From: Gymnopus androsaceus JB14
Lineage: Eukaryota; Basidiomycota; Agaricomycetes; Agaricales; Omphalotaceae
Assembly (NCBI GenBank): GCA_009733575.1
Contig: ML769405.1
Location: 341,383 to 405,382 of the forward strand
Direction of reading: 5' to 3'
Length of the DNA stretch: 64,000 nucleotides
Shown here: positions 1-11,284 of the stretch, one piece after another
Layout: every line of letters begins with the position of its first letter
How positions within the stretch are numbered: the first letter of the stretch is position 1
The notes under the pieces: model-generated
Told to the model about the DNA's origin: nothing
Databases searched by the model: none
Seen by the model: only the letters and a program-made list of their open reading frames with translations
Position numbers and translations under genes: made by a program

Positions 1-898
1 GGAGGGATTAATCTGGGTATGGGGAATCCAAATCTACCTGGAGGCGGAAGGAACTTGGGTATGGGAAATATGGGCTTACCTGGCGGAGGTATAGGCGGAA
101 TGGGACTGCCGGGAGGTCATCCTGTGCCTTCACCAAGATACCCACGAGGTCCTGGTATACATGGGCTCGGCGGAGTCCCACTAGATGGCGGAGGATTACG
201 TCCCAACAACGGAATCCCAGTGCCAGTTATGAACAGTCTATCACAGCCTCCGTCTACAGGTCCCTCAAGTCCCAACTCCAACTCGACCAATCCAAATCCG
301 AACCAAAACCAAACCCTACAAGTGCATCTCCATACGCAGCATCTGCATAATCCAAGCCTCCAACAGCAGCAGCAGCGTACAGGGAGTCCTGGAAGTGCAA
401 TGGGCACAGTTGAATTTATGCCATTCGGACACGGACATGGACCGCCGTTCTCTTCCAATGGAGGAGGTCGACCGCCCTTCGATAACAACAATATGGTGGT
501 GCGCTCCAATTTGACTCCGACGTCTTATCAATCCATCCAAATCCCCAATCTCTATTCGTCGAGCCCATCATGCCCCACGTCTCCTTCTCTACTGCCTATG
601 ATCAGCAGACGGGTTATGCATAACGGTAATCCGGAGGATGTTATGTCGGATTTCGATTTCATGCCTAACAACGAGCATCTTATGGCCCCTGCCTTTGGCC
701 ACGAGCAGCCTAATCTTCATGTGAGTCTTGTTTCGGTACTGGGGATGAATGCTTGCTCATCTATTACAGTAATTGATACAGTCTTCCCAATTCTTACAAA
801 ATATGTTCAACATGACATCCAACGAAGCACTACTTACCGTCTCCACCGACACCTCTCTGCTCCTTCCTGCGCATCAGATTGTTTGCCAGCGTCGTTGA
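1..898 (+). CDS. 3' end of a Gly/Pro/Gln-rich low-complexity protein (5' truncated by window)
   Basis: The frame is open from base 1 to a splice donor (GTGAGT) after 720. An intron at 721-781 ends in GATACAG, and the last exon runs from 782 to a TGA at 896-898 in the same phase. The visible part is about 278 residues. It starts with repeated GGG/GMG/LPGG motifs, then Asn/Pro/Ser-rich and Gln-rich stretches (a run of five Gln), then a more complex tail with several acidic and Phe/Met residues, ending in QRR. No enzyme motif is visible. Such composition is typical of transcriptional co-regulators and RNA-binding proteins, but I do not recognise the family. The upstream part lies outside the window. 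The duplicated NTPase fragment begins only about 54 bp after the stop, so the 3' flank of this gene is probably a duplication breakpoint. Confidence 0.6.
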
Positions 899-951
899 TG
901 GATAATGCAATTGCCTATTCCATTAGTTTCTGGGAGTCACGCTTCCAGCTA

Positions 952-2147
952 GTACATAAACTTTCATAAGGTGTTTTTTTTGCTGCCAAACAAGTATAAA
1001 AAGTGAAGCTGAGTCACAAGCGGAGTCAGTGAGTCCAACAGTGAATTTGGTACTTGGACAAAAGCGATAAGCCCTTACTGTAATCATACAGGCACTCAAA
1101 GCAAACAAAAGAATACTGACATGCACACTTAACAAATTCAATCATTGATTGGGTGAACGCGAATACAGAACAAGAATCTAGGTTCAACAATCATTTCTCA
1201 TCGCATTTGCTATCTAGCTCGTCCCCGTCGCCATCTAATTCCTCGTTGCCACTGCTATCCACCTTCGTGTTAAGATAGTCATCTTTAACCCAGGCCCAGC
1301 TCGACGGCCCACATCTCCATTCAGATTTGAATTCATTAACTGCATCCGCCAAATTTGGTCGAGGGGCCTCGTGAAACATGTCCCTATTCTGAAGCAAACC
1401 TTGATAAGTGTCGTTGTCCTTACTTGCAATGACCTTGTAGACATCGCTCTTACATCCCGGACATGGAATGCATAACGTAGATGTGGACGTGGGTCCAGCT
1501 GTAAACGGGAGGTCTTACGAGCTGAGGGTTGAATGGCCACAACAGCAGGATCGGCATTAGTCGTTGTCGTTCCCTTTATGGATGCAGCACCCGCATCCAT
1601 CTTTTTGACCACTAAACGGGGAGGGAGATAGGTGCGCACACCGACTCCGAGATCAAGGAAGAGAGTGATGTAGGGACGCTGATCGACTCGTTTGTTGCTA
1701 CGGTCAACACCTTTGGGAGGGAAAAATCGAAGCTTTGCCTCGTCCATGTCTCTTGTTTTCTGAGGCGAGGCCTTATCATGACGCAACTTGATCTGGACAA
1801 ATATGGCAGAAATCGTATGCTCCGCGATTTTGTCATCCATCAAGATTGGGACCATGAGATCAGCGATTTCCTGGGATCGCCAACCTGCGAAGGCGACACC
1901 CCGAGTGTACGCAGCCCAGGCTGCAGACGAGGTCATCGCAGAATCATCCCCTCCTTGCGCAAAGTGGTTGAACCGGACCCGGGCATTTTTGAAACTCTCT
2001 CGCAGAGGCACGCCATCACCCTCCGGAATGTTACATGGTATGCTATCCAGAATCATTTTCGCGTGCTCCGCTGGAAACAATGCTTCTATGAATGTGATCA
2101 ATGGAACGGATTCACAGAATGTAGGATTTGTTGGATATTGTGATTGG
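952..2147 (+). repeat. Direct segmental duplication, left copy (partner 24855-26047)
   Basis: About 1.19 kb is shared with 24855-26047 in direct orientation, with only scattered substitutions and 1-4 bp indels. The shared part begins at AGTACATAAACTTT and ends at TTGTGATTG. It contains the 3' part of the NTPase gene plus about 240 bp of 3' flank. Divergence looks like a few percent, so the event is fairly recent compared with the transposons that lie between the copies. Confidence 0.9.
1191..2147 (-). pseudogene. Duplicated 3' fragment of the P-loop NTPase gene
   Basis: This stretch is a near-identical copy of the last 0.95 kb of the NTPase gene at 25091-28092, in the same orientation. It has no promoter, Walker A or Walker B part, and the homology stops abruptly near 2147. 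Compared with the other copy it lacks one C in a run of four near 1457-1461, which shifts the frame before the C-terminal acidic tail. It does keep the frame near 1805, where the other copy has an extra T. Each copy is therefore broken at a different place. It is most likely a dead duplicate that arose after the family was already present here. Confidence 0.85.
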
Positions 2148-2154
2148 TAACATT

Positions 2155-4730
2155 TTTTCAAGGACATGGATTCAACCCGTAAGCATATCAATGTTTCTAC
2201 TAGTGTTTCAATGTGACTTACGTGGAAAATCCAAAGCCGCAATGGGGTAGTAGGAATACTGTGATCAAAAGAGACAACCAGGAAAGACAGTCAGTCTTAC
2301 TCTCATATACTACGTCATCCACAAATCGGTCTTTCTCTCAAAGTCAAAAACGCGCAAAGAGGCGATGCTACTGCATCGAGCTCTCTCTCACAGAAAGACC
2401 GCAGAAGAGATTACGCAGAGAAGAGCCTGTTTTTCAGCAAGTTATTCCCCAATGTCTATCTCACCAAGAGAAGGAACGGATTTTGGTGCTAGCATTCGTC
2501 TATATCAGAGGAGGATCCTTGTTCCAATGAAGATGGTCTGGGCTGCATTCTTCTGTCCTTGACTCTGACTTTCCTCGTAACCGACTGTAAGTTGCTGCAT
2601 AATGTTATGACCTATGGTCTCTGTTCTCACTGCTGTCATCGCAATAAAGTCCAATTGACGTTGAAGATGCCATCTCCCAACAGCAACAGCAACAACACAA
2701 CCACCGCTAATTGATCCATCCATGCATGGAGACATTGATGGAGCAAACACACAGGCAAGGATGAAGTTAGACATGGCAGGAATACCCTTCTAGAGTAAGC
2801 TTCTCTATGATCTGTGGTTTACCCGTTGTCGTTTACACCTTCGTCAGAGCTCCATTCTTCGCTCACCCACAATTTTACAATTCACAATAGTCAATTCTAC
2901 GCTTGTTCTGGGCATGGATTCAACTGTAAGCATATTGATGCTGCTACTCTAGTTCAGCTTACGCCGAGAACTAGAACGCGCGAGCAAGAAGATGTTCCCT
3001 CCACAGCATTTTGTGTGGTGAGCCGCACCCTTTTGTCTATCATCAATACGTCTGTTGACCATAAAACACAGATCCCGAAACATAAGCTTCGTATGCTGAG
3101 TGTTCTATGCGCACATGAAAAGGATTCCAATTCAACACGCCAAGCGAAAGAAATGTGACGTGGTGGTTCAGGTTTTTGAAGGTCCCAAGGCCAAGCAGGT
3201 ATGTCATGTTAATCCAGCTTGGTCAACATCCATTCCTTACAGCCATCCTCCAGACATGGCAGAAAACTCTAAAGTATTCTCGGTCCTCATGTAAGGCATG
3301 CAGGATATACCAAACGAAGAGCTATATTGATACACCTTTGTATTGCAGGAATGCTCATTTTCTTGACATTGTGGGTGTATCACCTAGTTCCGATTGCTCT
3401 TCAGACCCGTATTATATTGTTTTTGATGGAAGTGCGTTTTCTAACCTTTATTATCATTTTATGGTTTAACTTTATGTATCTTGTTCTATAGCGAGCAGTA
3501 GAAGCACCCATCGTCTGATTGCTTCAACGCTAAGAGGAGATAAGGGAAGCTAACGTAATAGGATTGCGAGCTGTAAGATGCTTTTTTTCGGACTTCTTCA
3601 ATTACTGAAGAGGGTCTTTCAGGTATATGGAATTACAGTGAGTGGGAGTGTTTTTTTTCACTCGCACCCTATCATCACTGAACTTGGACTTCATCGTAGT
3701 TGGGGTTTGACTACATTCCTCCAAGACAATTAATCCTTTATCAAAACTAAGAATCGATGTAAGTGATGTCGTTGGTGTCAATGAATGTGCAAATACTCAT
3801 TGGGACCATTCAATACCAATAGGATTTGATGTTTTTTCAGATGACTTTGGTCATACCCAGCTAACGTTTACTCCCAATGCCTTGGGTTCTTCAACTCTGA
3901 ACCGACAGCCGTTATCAGCCACCAAATGTTGAAACTCTTCATTAGAAAGGTCAGCTTGTCTTTGACCGCAAAAGTGGATTACTTATGCGTCCCTTTGATT
4001 CGAAGATCTTCAATGATGCCAACCATACCGTACACAATGAGCTCAGCATGTTTTGCCTCTCATACAATTCGTTGTGGACATGTATTTCAAAGGGGACGAG
4101 GCGACCAACACATAAAGGAGGAATTACCAATAGCAGGAGGCTAACACCTCAAATAGAATCCACCGGTGATCCTGAAATTTCTTCTGTTGCAAACACATCC
4201 CAGGCTGCCAAACGCCCTCCCAGGCGTGAAATAATTTGGAATGCTTCTGGCTTCTCCAAGTCTTCGTTATCTGACATATCCCAAACATACGACAATGTGA
4301 TTTTTAATGACAGTATTCAACTACCTCGCCGCCTTGGTCGCAGAGTCATAGGATATCGACCGCCTTGTAGTTGTGAAGGGTATAGTCGAGAAGAAATCCA
4401 CTTTTACTCCAGATGCATTCCGAAATGGCGGTCCTAATATACCAGCAGCCATCTCCAATGAAAGGTGTGGCTGTGCGGAGAACTTCCTACCAGCGCCTAG
4501 TATCATACCTCAACCAATTGTGCCGATATTCTGCCAATTGGTTCATTGCTGGATATTGCACAAGAATATCATTCTAGAGTGAGCTTCTTTCTCTAAAATT
4601 CCACTATTTTTACTTCTCAGTCGTCTACCGTCTTCATCAGGGCTCCATTATTCGTGGTTTTACATTCAACAGCAGTAACTTACGTGGAAAATCAAAAGCC
4701 GCAACGGGCATAATCTGACGCAGAGAAACT
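2155..4730 (+). pseudogene. Decayed kinase-like gene of a fungal family, with partial repeat copies at both ends
   Basis: Exon-like pieces on the + strand can be read in order: a start region near 2913, a piece ending in RNAHFLDIVGVSP near 3360, a Ser/Thr-rich piece with THRLIASTLRGDKG near 3500, DDFGHTQLTFTPN near 3840, NDANHTVHNE near 4010, PRREIIW near 4225, and a tail with GYSREEIHFYSRC near 4380. The order and motifs resemble a kinase-like protein family I associate with agaric genomes; this is memory, not a search. Stops and frameshifts separate the pieces, so no intact product is possible. Short parts recur: 2155-2260 resembles 2913-2970 and 4677-4715, and 2740-2870 resembles 4563-4660. 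This suggests that at least two related copies were fused or tandemly duplicated. Family identity is uncertain. Confidence 0.4.
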
Positions 4731-4768
4731 ATGGATCATGAATCACCCTTCCTTCTTCTAGCTTCAGA

Positions 4769-5177
4769 CTGCTTGCACTCAACACCTCCATTTTGATCAA
4801 CATTCCCTTTTCTCCTTGTTCGAATGCCACTACGGGAAATTCATTCTTGGTCTCTGCTCGAATCGTTCTCGAACGCCGTGTCGAATCTATACGCTTTCCT
4901 CGGCAATTTTTGCATGCATGGCTGTCTACGTGCCTTCTTGATCCCCAATTACTGTCGACGTGGTGCTTCGATATATTTTGCTCTCCTTTGATGAAATCAT
5001 ATCATAAACCAGCTAGCCTCCATCTTTCCCTTTCTTGCAATCGATTGATTCTTCAATCGAAACTTTGTGGCGCGCCCGAGCATCGAAAGTATTCCGTCGC
5101 CCCCGGATATCTCAATCTAGGACTAGAGGGTGATCGGAGGGCTCAGGGTACTAATCGGACGTAGATTAATACTTTCA
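4769..5177 (+). repeat. Dispersed repeat, CpG-rich copy (partner 15130-15535)
   Basis: About 400 bp shared in direct orientation with 15130-15535. No coding motif is visible. This copy keeps about 26 CpG dinucleotides, while the partner has none: most of these positions have become TG, CA or TA, and a few are lost in small indels. It may be part of an old LTR or other transposon, but no terminal repeat or target duplication could be placed. Confidence 0.8.
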
Positions 5178-5990
5178 GACTCCTGCTAGCAGTATAAGTA
5201 CCGAAATTAAGCCGAGTGCTATCGCGAATACGATTCTGGGCCGATACTATGATGCCAGTAATATGTACGCGTCCCAGTACTAGTATGAAGGCATCTAAAT
5301 ACTAGCGAGCGCATGCCGCTCACGCTTGAGATGCCCAGTACAGCGAGGAGCCGAAAGAAAGGGTAAATGTTCAAGTCGGTCAAAGTAAGTTTGAGCAAAG
5401 CGCCGTGAGAAACACGTCACTACTGGAGCGAAACTGAGGTCAACGTTCAGTATAACATTCACCCGCTCCGAGTTGTTTTACTACTATAGTAGGACTGTAC
5501 CGAGTGTAGTGAGACTGGAGTGAAGCGCATATACGCTACTGTACTTGTTAAACATTAAACGTTCTCTCGCTTTCGAAAGGGTAGAGACTCAAAACATGAA
5601 TCTTGAACTTGGATTCGGCAAGTGTGGCTACTACGCCGCATACTTACTAACATGTCCGGTGGGTTTGGTAGCGAATACGATATAGTACTGAGATACTAGG
5701 AGTGAGGTGCGTATGCATTCATACTGGACGCCACTGTAAAGTTTGGACATTTAGCCTGCCAAGTGTGCTAGTGAGTTTCCTTACGAAGGCCCACTGTTCA
5801 TTTGTCAAATTGTGAGCTCCTATACGAATCCCTTCCATTCGAGGGTTGGAATCTTTAAGACGAATAATGGCTGCAGTCATGAACTCGTCATGAGCGGTTA
5901 CCCAACAGATTTTATCTTCTTTCGTAAATACCTGGCCTATAAGTAACAGCCTCAGAACCCGCTACAACTTGTGCAGAACTAGACTCCTTC
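5178..5990. other. No gene seen
   Basis: No supported open frame. The stretch has many short AGTAC/GTACT motifs and partly self-similar phrases around 5490-5560 and 5690-5740, which look like an old transposon remnant. Nothing more definite can be said. Confidence 0.5.
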
Positions 5991-6722
5991 AGTGTACAGA
6001 ATGCTTGCTACTCTTTTGGTTGCCGCTGCACTCTCCTTCATCGGGACTACTCATGCGGAAACTCATACCGTGACCTTTACAAACAAGTTTGTGTACAATG
6101 CTTTGGGAAATGTTCATATCTTAACTACTTATTTTCAATTTAGTTGCGGTGCTAAATTCTTGGTGAGCGAAGATTTTCTTTGTCCGTTAAATATTCTCAG
6201 GCTGACGACTGAACCATGGGTAATTTTCAGGGATAATTCTACTGAACAACCCCCTTGCTGGCAACAACCCTCCCAAAAAAGGAAATTTTTGCAAAAGCTA
6301 GTTTGGCAACCCCATCACACTTTTGTCACACATGTTTGAGCATGATTTTTTTTTTCAATTCTTTTGTGTGTGATTTTTTTTTTAGAAAAAAAGTCAGCTA
6401 CAGTTGAGCTACTACCTCATGCCTTACCTTACTTAAATTGTAACACAACTACTGCTCAGATTCCCAAATAGGGCTGGTGGCAGTATCTGAAATATAAAGA
6501 CACCAGACTTTGGGTAATGCTTAAGGCTGAATTAAACTCAGATTTAGCAGCTCAAATACTAAAATATCCCCAATGTTACCCATTGTATATTGGTAAGATA
6601 TTTAATATCATCAGCCATAAATTGCCATATCTGTATGACTAAATATGACAGATGGTAAGCTGCAAGTTGTAACTACAGAAAGGACCTTAAATTGTTGCAT
6701 GACTATCTATGAAAATGCACTG

Positions 6723-6901
6723 CATCAGCAAAACCTGTATTTTCACTGGAGGTCTACAGAGATCTCTGGAGCTTGACAGCTGTCAAAAAAACTGTCAATT
6801 TTCTCCAGAGATCTCCAGAGGTCTCTAGAATAGTGTACCTTGCTCCAGAGATGTCCCAAATGAATGGGGTTTCTCCAGCAAAAATATGGGTTTTGCTGAT
6901 G
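6723..6901. mobile_element. MITE, family A (TIR CATCAGCAAAACC)
   Basis: A 179 bp element with terminal inverted repeats CATCAGCAAAACC and its complement, the right one slightly decayed. It has no coding capacity. The interior is largely an imperfect palindrome built from CTCCAGAGATCTC-type words and a central GACAGCTGTC. The flanks show TG on both sides, which may be a decayed TA duplication as in the second copy at 9622-9780. It lies inside the broken glycopeptide gene. Confidence 0.75.
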
Positions 6902-6925
6902 TGTAATGCTGTACTCTACAGTTAT

Positions 6926-6939
6926 GGTGCAGATCCCTA
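6926..6939. repeat. Solo hAT terminus (GGTGCAGATCCCTA)
   Basis: This 14-mer is identical to the right end of the element at 10919-11284. No matching left end is nearby, so it is a relic of a deleted copy of that family. Confidence 0.55.
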
Positions 6940-7829
6940 ATGGCTACAATAATTGGAATACTGCACCAAGAGCAAATTTCTGACATTCACAAAAATTGAG
7001 TTCTGAGGCAAAGTTATATGTTGTGACCTCAATGTGACCATGTGTGACCATATGTGACCTCAACTGGGTTGTTAAATAAGACTTGAGCCAAGGGGGTTGT
7101 TCAGTAGAATTATCCAATTTTCAGCCTGTGCTGCGGAATGATACGAAGACTTTGCATTTTCCCGATGGTAGAATTCTCTCGACTGGAGAGCCTTTCACCA
7201 CCAATGGTGAGGAGAACTTGGCTAGTAAAACAGCTTTCCAAATGTCTGATAGCATTTTAAGGACCTATTAAGGGGGCCACTGCGTGAGTGCTATGGTTCC
7301 GGATGATATAAAAATTATCCCAACTAACCACTGTGATACAGTTTCCTTGACACTGTCGATGACCCCGGTGCGATACACGCTTACTACTGTACCGCCGGAG
7401 TTGTTCTGATTCTTCATTACAGAAATCTGCGGTCCCAAAGGGGAAGGGTGTACTGTTGTTAAGCTCTCGCTTACCAACGAAAATGTCGACTTGATAGGAC
7501 CTAAGGCTAGTGTCTCCGTCACTTCGTTGTAAGTATCTACTAAGTACCTCAATCCATTTATACTCAATTCCTCTTTTCGATAGCTTTGGATTCACCAATG
7601 CCACAGAAGTCAAGTACGTATCTGCATTCCAGGCAGCACAGAGTCATTTTTTCTCAATGATGTTCAATGTCACTACTAGATTCTCCAGTGACGGATGCAC
7701 TACTGAAGCCTCTTGTATGTATGCTATCTGCTAGCATGCAACACCAAACTCATCCATCTCTCCAGGTACCTCTGCAGATTGTATACCCAGCACTGCAGGC
7801 TGCTGGGAAGACAATGTACATGTTTTATT

Positions 7830-8917
7830 TTACATTGTATGCATATTTTCTAACAGAGACTCCTAGGTTAATATTGAGATCATCTTTTGTCCCACATCAT
7901 AATTATCATGGCAATACTAGGACTCGGAAGGACTTGGAATGGTTAGCATCCTGGTTGCCGGCTGGCATTGAAATCTGTCCCAAATATATACATTGAATAG
8001 AATGCTTACATTTCCCACATATCAAAGCAAGGGTTATCAAAGTTCTATTTTTGTCAATGATTAAATATCTGGGTTACTTATTGTGAACCATGCAATGTTT
8101 GAAATTCAAGTGTTACACTGTACAGCCTGACTTGGGAGCAATATATGAGAGTGTAAGTAATAAAAAATGCCTAGCATGCACCTTGAAAGTTGAGGGTCAG
8201 ACTCAAATCTGCCAGCAACTTTGGAAATACTTGCCCTAGTAGGACGGCCATGCAGTTTCAGGCCCTTTAGTTGCCTTTAGCTCGGAAGAGTGTTTCTCAT
8301 GAATCACAGTAGTACTTGCTGGGAGAGCTTGAGACTTATTTCTTGAAGTCTGAAGAGAGGGTGTACAATGTAGCAGGGGTCTAGGGCATATACTGGTCTG
8401 GTACAAAGAAGTCAGCAAAAAAAAGAAGTCTTGTGCTTTTAGCTAGAAATATTGAAGGACCAAGGGCCCGAGGGTGTAATATGACTTGAATATGACCTTC
8501 AAAGAATTGATCAATTTCATTGAACAAAAAATGACTTTGAGATCTTTCACTTTGTAAAGAGCCTCAGAACTATATCATATCCTCTCCAACGGGCAAAATT
8601 CCGAAAACACAAAGTCATTTTTATTTAGAGGCATTCTTCTCAAATTGAGCAACTGTCATTAGTTCTACACATGGCTGTAACATTCATGTGGTCTTTCTTC
8701 CAAGTAATGTGATTCCAGCTTGCAAAGAATCACAATGGTAAATTTAAATTGAATTGAAGCAATAGCTGCATACTACAAAATCTATGGGTCCAGGTTATAG
8801 TAGTAGTGTGCATAGATCCAGCATTAATACAGTTAAACTAGATCTCAGATTTGAGAAACTAATAAACAGCCGGATCACTCACAGATTGCTTCCCTAGAGG
8901 GCCAATGTTCACACTTC
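7830..8917. other. No gene seen; AT-rich transposon debris
   Basis: Only short chance frames, no conserved motif, and strong depletion of CpG. Nothing recognisable. Confidence 0.5.
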
Positions 8918-9246
8918 GGGAGGTGTTATACCCAGGAATACTATACAAGGCTTTCCGAAACCAGTTGGAGTAGCTAAGGAGGAAGAAGATATGACCGGTC
9001 TCGGAGTTCTTCACTGAATGAATGACAGATATAGTCAGCAATGGACCAGTTGTGAAGACCATTAGCATGGGAGATTATGACACAAGGGTAGGAGTCAAGT
9101 CAGTTAGGTGGTGTTATAGCTGGGAATATTCAAAACCAGCTGGACTCAAGTAGCTAAGGAAGGCAAGTAGGGAAGAGGAAGAAGATACAGTCTCTGAATG
9201 AACTACATATATAGCCAGCAATGGACCAATTGTGAAGATCATTAAT
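8918..9246. repeat. Imperfect tandem duplication, about 145 bp units
   Basis: Positions 8918-9065 and 9107-9246 share a series of phrases in the same order: GTGTTATA, CCAG.TGGA, GTAGCTAAGGA, GAAGAAGATA, CAGCAATGGACCA, TTGTGAAGA. They differ by substitutions and small indels. No coding potential seen. Confidence 0.7.
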
Positions 9247-9621
9247 TACTACACCACGCAAAGGGCAGAAACAGCTGATGAAGAAATGACACTCTCAGGT
9301 CTGAAATTGTGACTAGAATTATCTCACAAATTTGAGGGAAGGGATTTCTTGAATGTAGGTTCAATGCAACTGAAAGCATCTATTCATAGCCATCATTGTC
9401 CAAAATGAATAGATGAGCGAGTTGAGCCTAATAAAACATTTAGGCCCACACAACCAGTGTCAAAAATGAGGAATTTACTAATGACCAACTCCACAATGTG
9501 GACCTAGTGAAAATTCCAAGTTGCTGTTGAGATATTGCTCAAAAATATCCAGATCATTATTTTTCATGAGTGCAAGTAGAAGAAACAGATAAAAGAAAAG
9601 AAATTTAAGATACTTGAGCTA

Positions 9622-9780
9622 CATCAGCAAAACCTGTATGGTTGATAAGGCATCTTAATACATTCTAGAGCAAGGGTACCAGCTCCAGAGTGCTCCAGAG
9701 TGCTCCAGAGCAGTTTGATGGCTTTTTGACAGCTGTCAGTGCTTTGGAGCACTCTGGAGTACATACAGGTTTTGCTGATG
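9622..9780. mobile_element. MITE, family A, second copy with TA duplication
   Basis: A 159 bp element with the same 13 bp ends as 6723-6901. It is flanked by TA on both sides, as expected of a Tc1/mariner-type target duplication. The interior forms a long imperfect hairpin (GCTCCAGAGTGCTCCAGAG... against ...GCACTCTGGAGT) around GACAGCTGTC. No coding capacity. Confidence 0.8.
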
Positions 9781-10411
9781 TAATCACAACCATTCAACCA
9801 TTCCTGTATTTACTTATTATGTATGAGAAAGTTCAGTCTTCAACACAATGGAGCCATTCCTTTGCATATACACTACATATCAGCTGTTGTCTAAGTTGCC
9901 ACTGGTCATCTCATTACTATCATTTCTCTTGCGCTTGACTCCTCTTTTCAGAATAGGCTCAACATGATCAACATATTCCATCTAATCTTCACCATATACA
10001 CAATCTTCAAAGTTGCTAGGTTGACTGCACTACTTCTCAAGGTAACTCCAGACCATACTCGATGTCCAGTTATCTTCAACTCCAGCGCCGTCAATATCTA
10101 CAATACTTATTTCCGAGGATGGATGAGAGTGCAACTGATTCTCTGAGTTCAAATTCTAGCATCAAAGGACGGAGGTCATTGATTGCTGATTTTTCAGTAC
10201 TAGCAGTGTTGGCAAAGTCAGGGTCAGAGGTCTGACCTCTGACCTGAACAGCCAGGTCTGACTCAAAGACTGACTTTTGGGTCTGGACTCTGACACAATC
10301 AAGTCATGACAGTGTGGGGGACCAAGGGTCAAGCTTTTAGTGCTTCATAGCTCATAAGCGCTTAATGAATCATGGGAAATTTGGCTATCGTGTGGTGTCT
10401 GGAACGCCGCT

Positions 10412-10511
10412 TAAACCATATATGGTTTAAGCCTTAAACCATATATGGTTTAAGCCTTAAACTATATATGGGCATGTGAGTCATCATCTTAAACCATATA
10501 TGGTTTAACGT
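10412..10511. repeat. Palindrome cluster TAAACCATATATGGTTTA
   Basis: The 18 bp perfect palindrome occurs three times in about 100 bp, with a fourth degenerate version (TTAAACTATATATGGGC). It sits about 200 bp inside the left end of the hAT-type element. Clustered subterminal motifs are where hAT transposases usually bind, so a binding-site role is plausible. Confidence 0.75.
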
Positions 10512-10918
10512 TGACACATGATTATGCCGAAATCAGACAGCAGCCGGTTGGACATGCCAAGCGCCCTTCCGGCGCTACTGCTTGATTTGTGTTTGTGCCA
10601 TGTTCAGGACGTGGTAGGGTGCGTTCTATGCCATTTCAAAGCTTCTGATAATGATTTTATGCATATTAATCATACTTAACATGCTATTTGAGCCATTTTT
10701 ATACTTAATTTTAGTGAATGTACCAAGAATGTACCAACTTCAGATTGAAGAATGCACTTTTTGGATTAAGTTTGTACAATTACTGGCCTGAATGAAGTAA
10801 AATGAATGAAAGAGTGAGATGATAATTGCTCCTTGTAATCTTGCTTGAACTTGGCTGCAAGCCTAGGAAAATCCAGTATTTTTATCCAGTTTTATTGCCA
10901 TTGTACTTATATGATTAA

Positions 10919-11284
10919 TAGGGATCTGCACCGTAACCATAAGTTACGGTTTATGGTATGGTTATACGGGTACCCATAACTGTACCGTATTGGACACTTT
11001 GTACGGCTGTATTTATACAGCTGCTATACGGGTACCCCGTACAGCAAGAATTTGGCAAGCAGCTATATGTTGGTGGGTCCCAAAATGCTCAAATTAATGG
11101 TTTTTGCATAATTGATATTGGCTGGGACTCTGTAACTTGAGATCTAATGTGCCGTATACCGTATTTCTACGGTATACGGGTGCCAGAAGCTGTACCGTAT
11201 ATCGTACCGTAAAGAAGAAATTTTGCAAATTTTATGGCTGTTTTTATACGGCCGTAATCGTATATGGTATGGTGCAGATCCCTA
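10919..11284. mobile_element. hAT-type MITE nested in the 10204-12126 element
   Basis: A 366 bp element with 14 bp terminal inverted repeats TAGGGATCTGCACC. The flanks ATGATTAA and ATAATGAA match at 6 of 8 positions, a decayed 8 bp duplication. Inside each end are repeated CCGTA / TACGG words, as in the larger family members at 12333-13263 and 59802 onwards. No coding capacity. Confidence 0.8.

Larger units (their letters stand above)
6001..7820 (+). pseudogene. Small secreted thaumatin/glycopeptide-like protein, disrupted by insertion
   Basis: An ATG at 6001 begins a clear signal peptide (LLVAAALSFIGTTHA) followed by ETHTVTFTN. A 50-60 bp intron leads into a CGAKF exon. The next recognisable block starts only near 7120 (GRILSTGEPFTTNG), followed by CGPKGEGCTVVKLSLTN (7425-7480), a block with FGFTNATEV near 7585, and a Cys-rich end GCTTEASC / SADCIPSTAGC (7690-7815). 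This order matches the short secreted 'glycopeptide' proteins of basidiomycetes, which are distantly thaumatin-like and use paired cysteines. About 700 bp of foreign DNA, including the element at 6723-6901, separates the first and second parts. The frame is also broken elsewhere, so the gene is judged dead. Role in the living family: probably a cell-wall or apoplastic protein; exact function unknown. Confidence 0.6.

Noticed and set aside
117..509. Minus-strand frame opposite the low-complexity gene
   Set aside because: Composition (runs of Cys, Pro, Gly) is the antisense shadow of a repetitive coding exon.
1235..2242. A 335-residue frame read as its own gene
   Set aside because: It is the internal part of the duplicated NTPase fragment. 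It switches into a wrong frame near 1457 and has no start or N-terminal domain.
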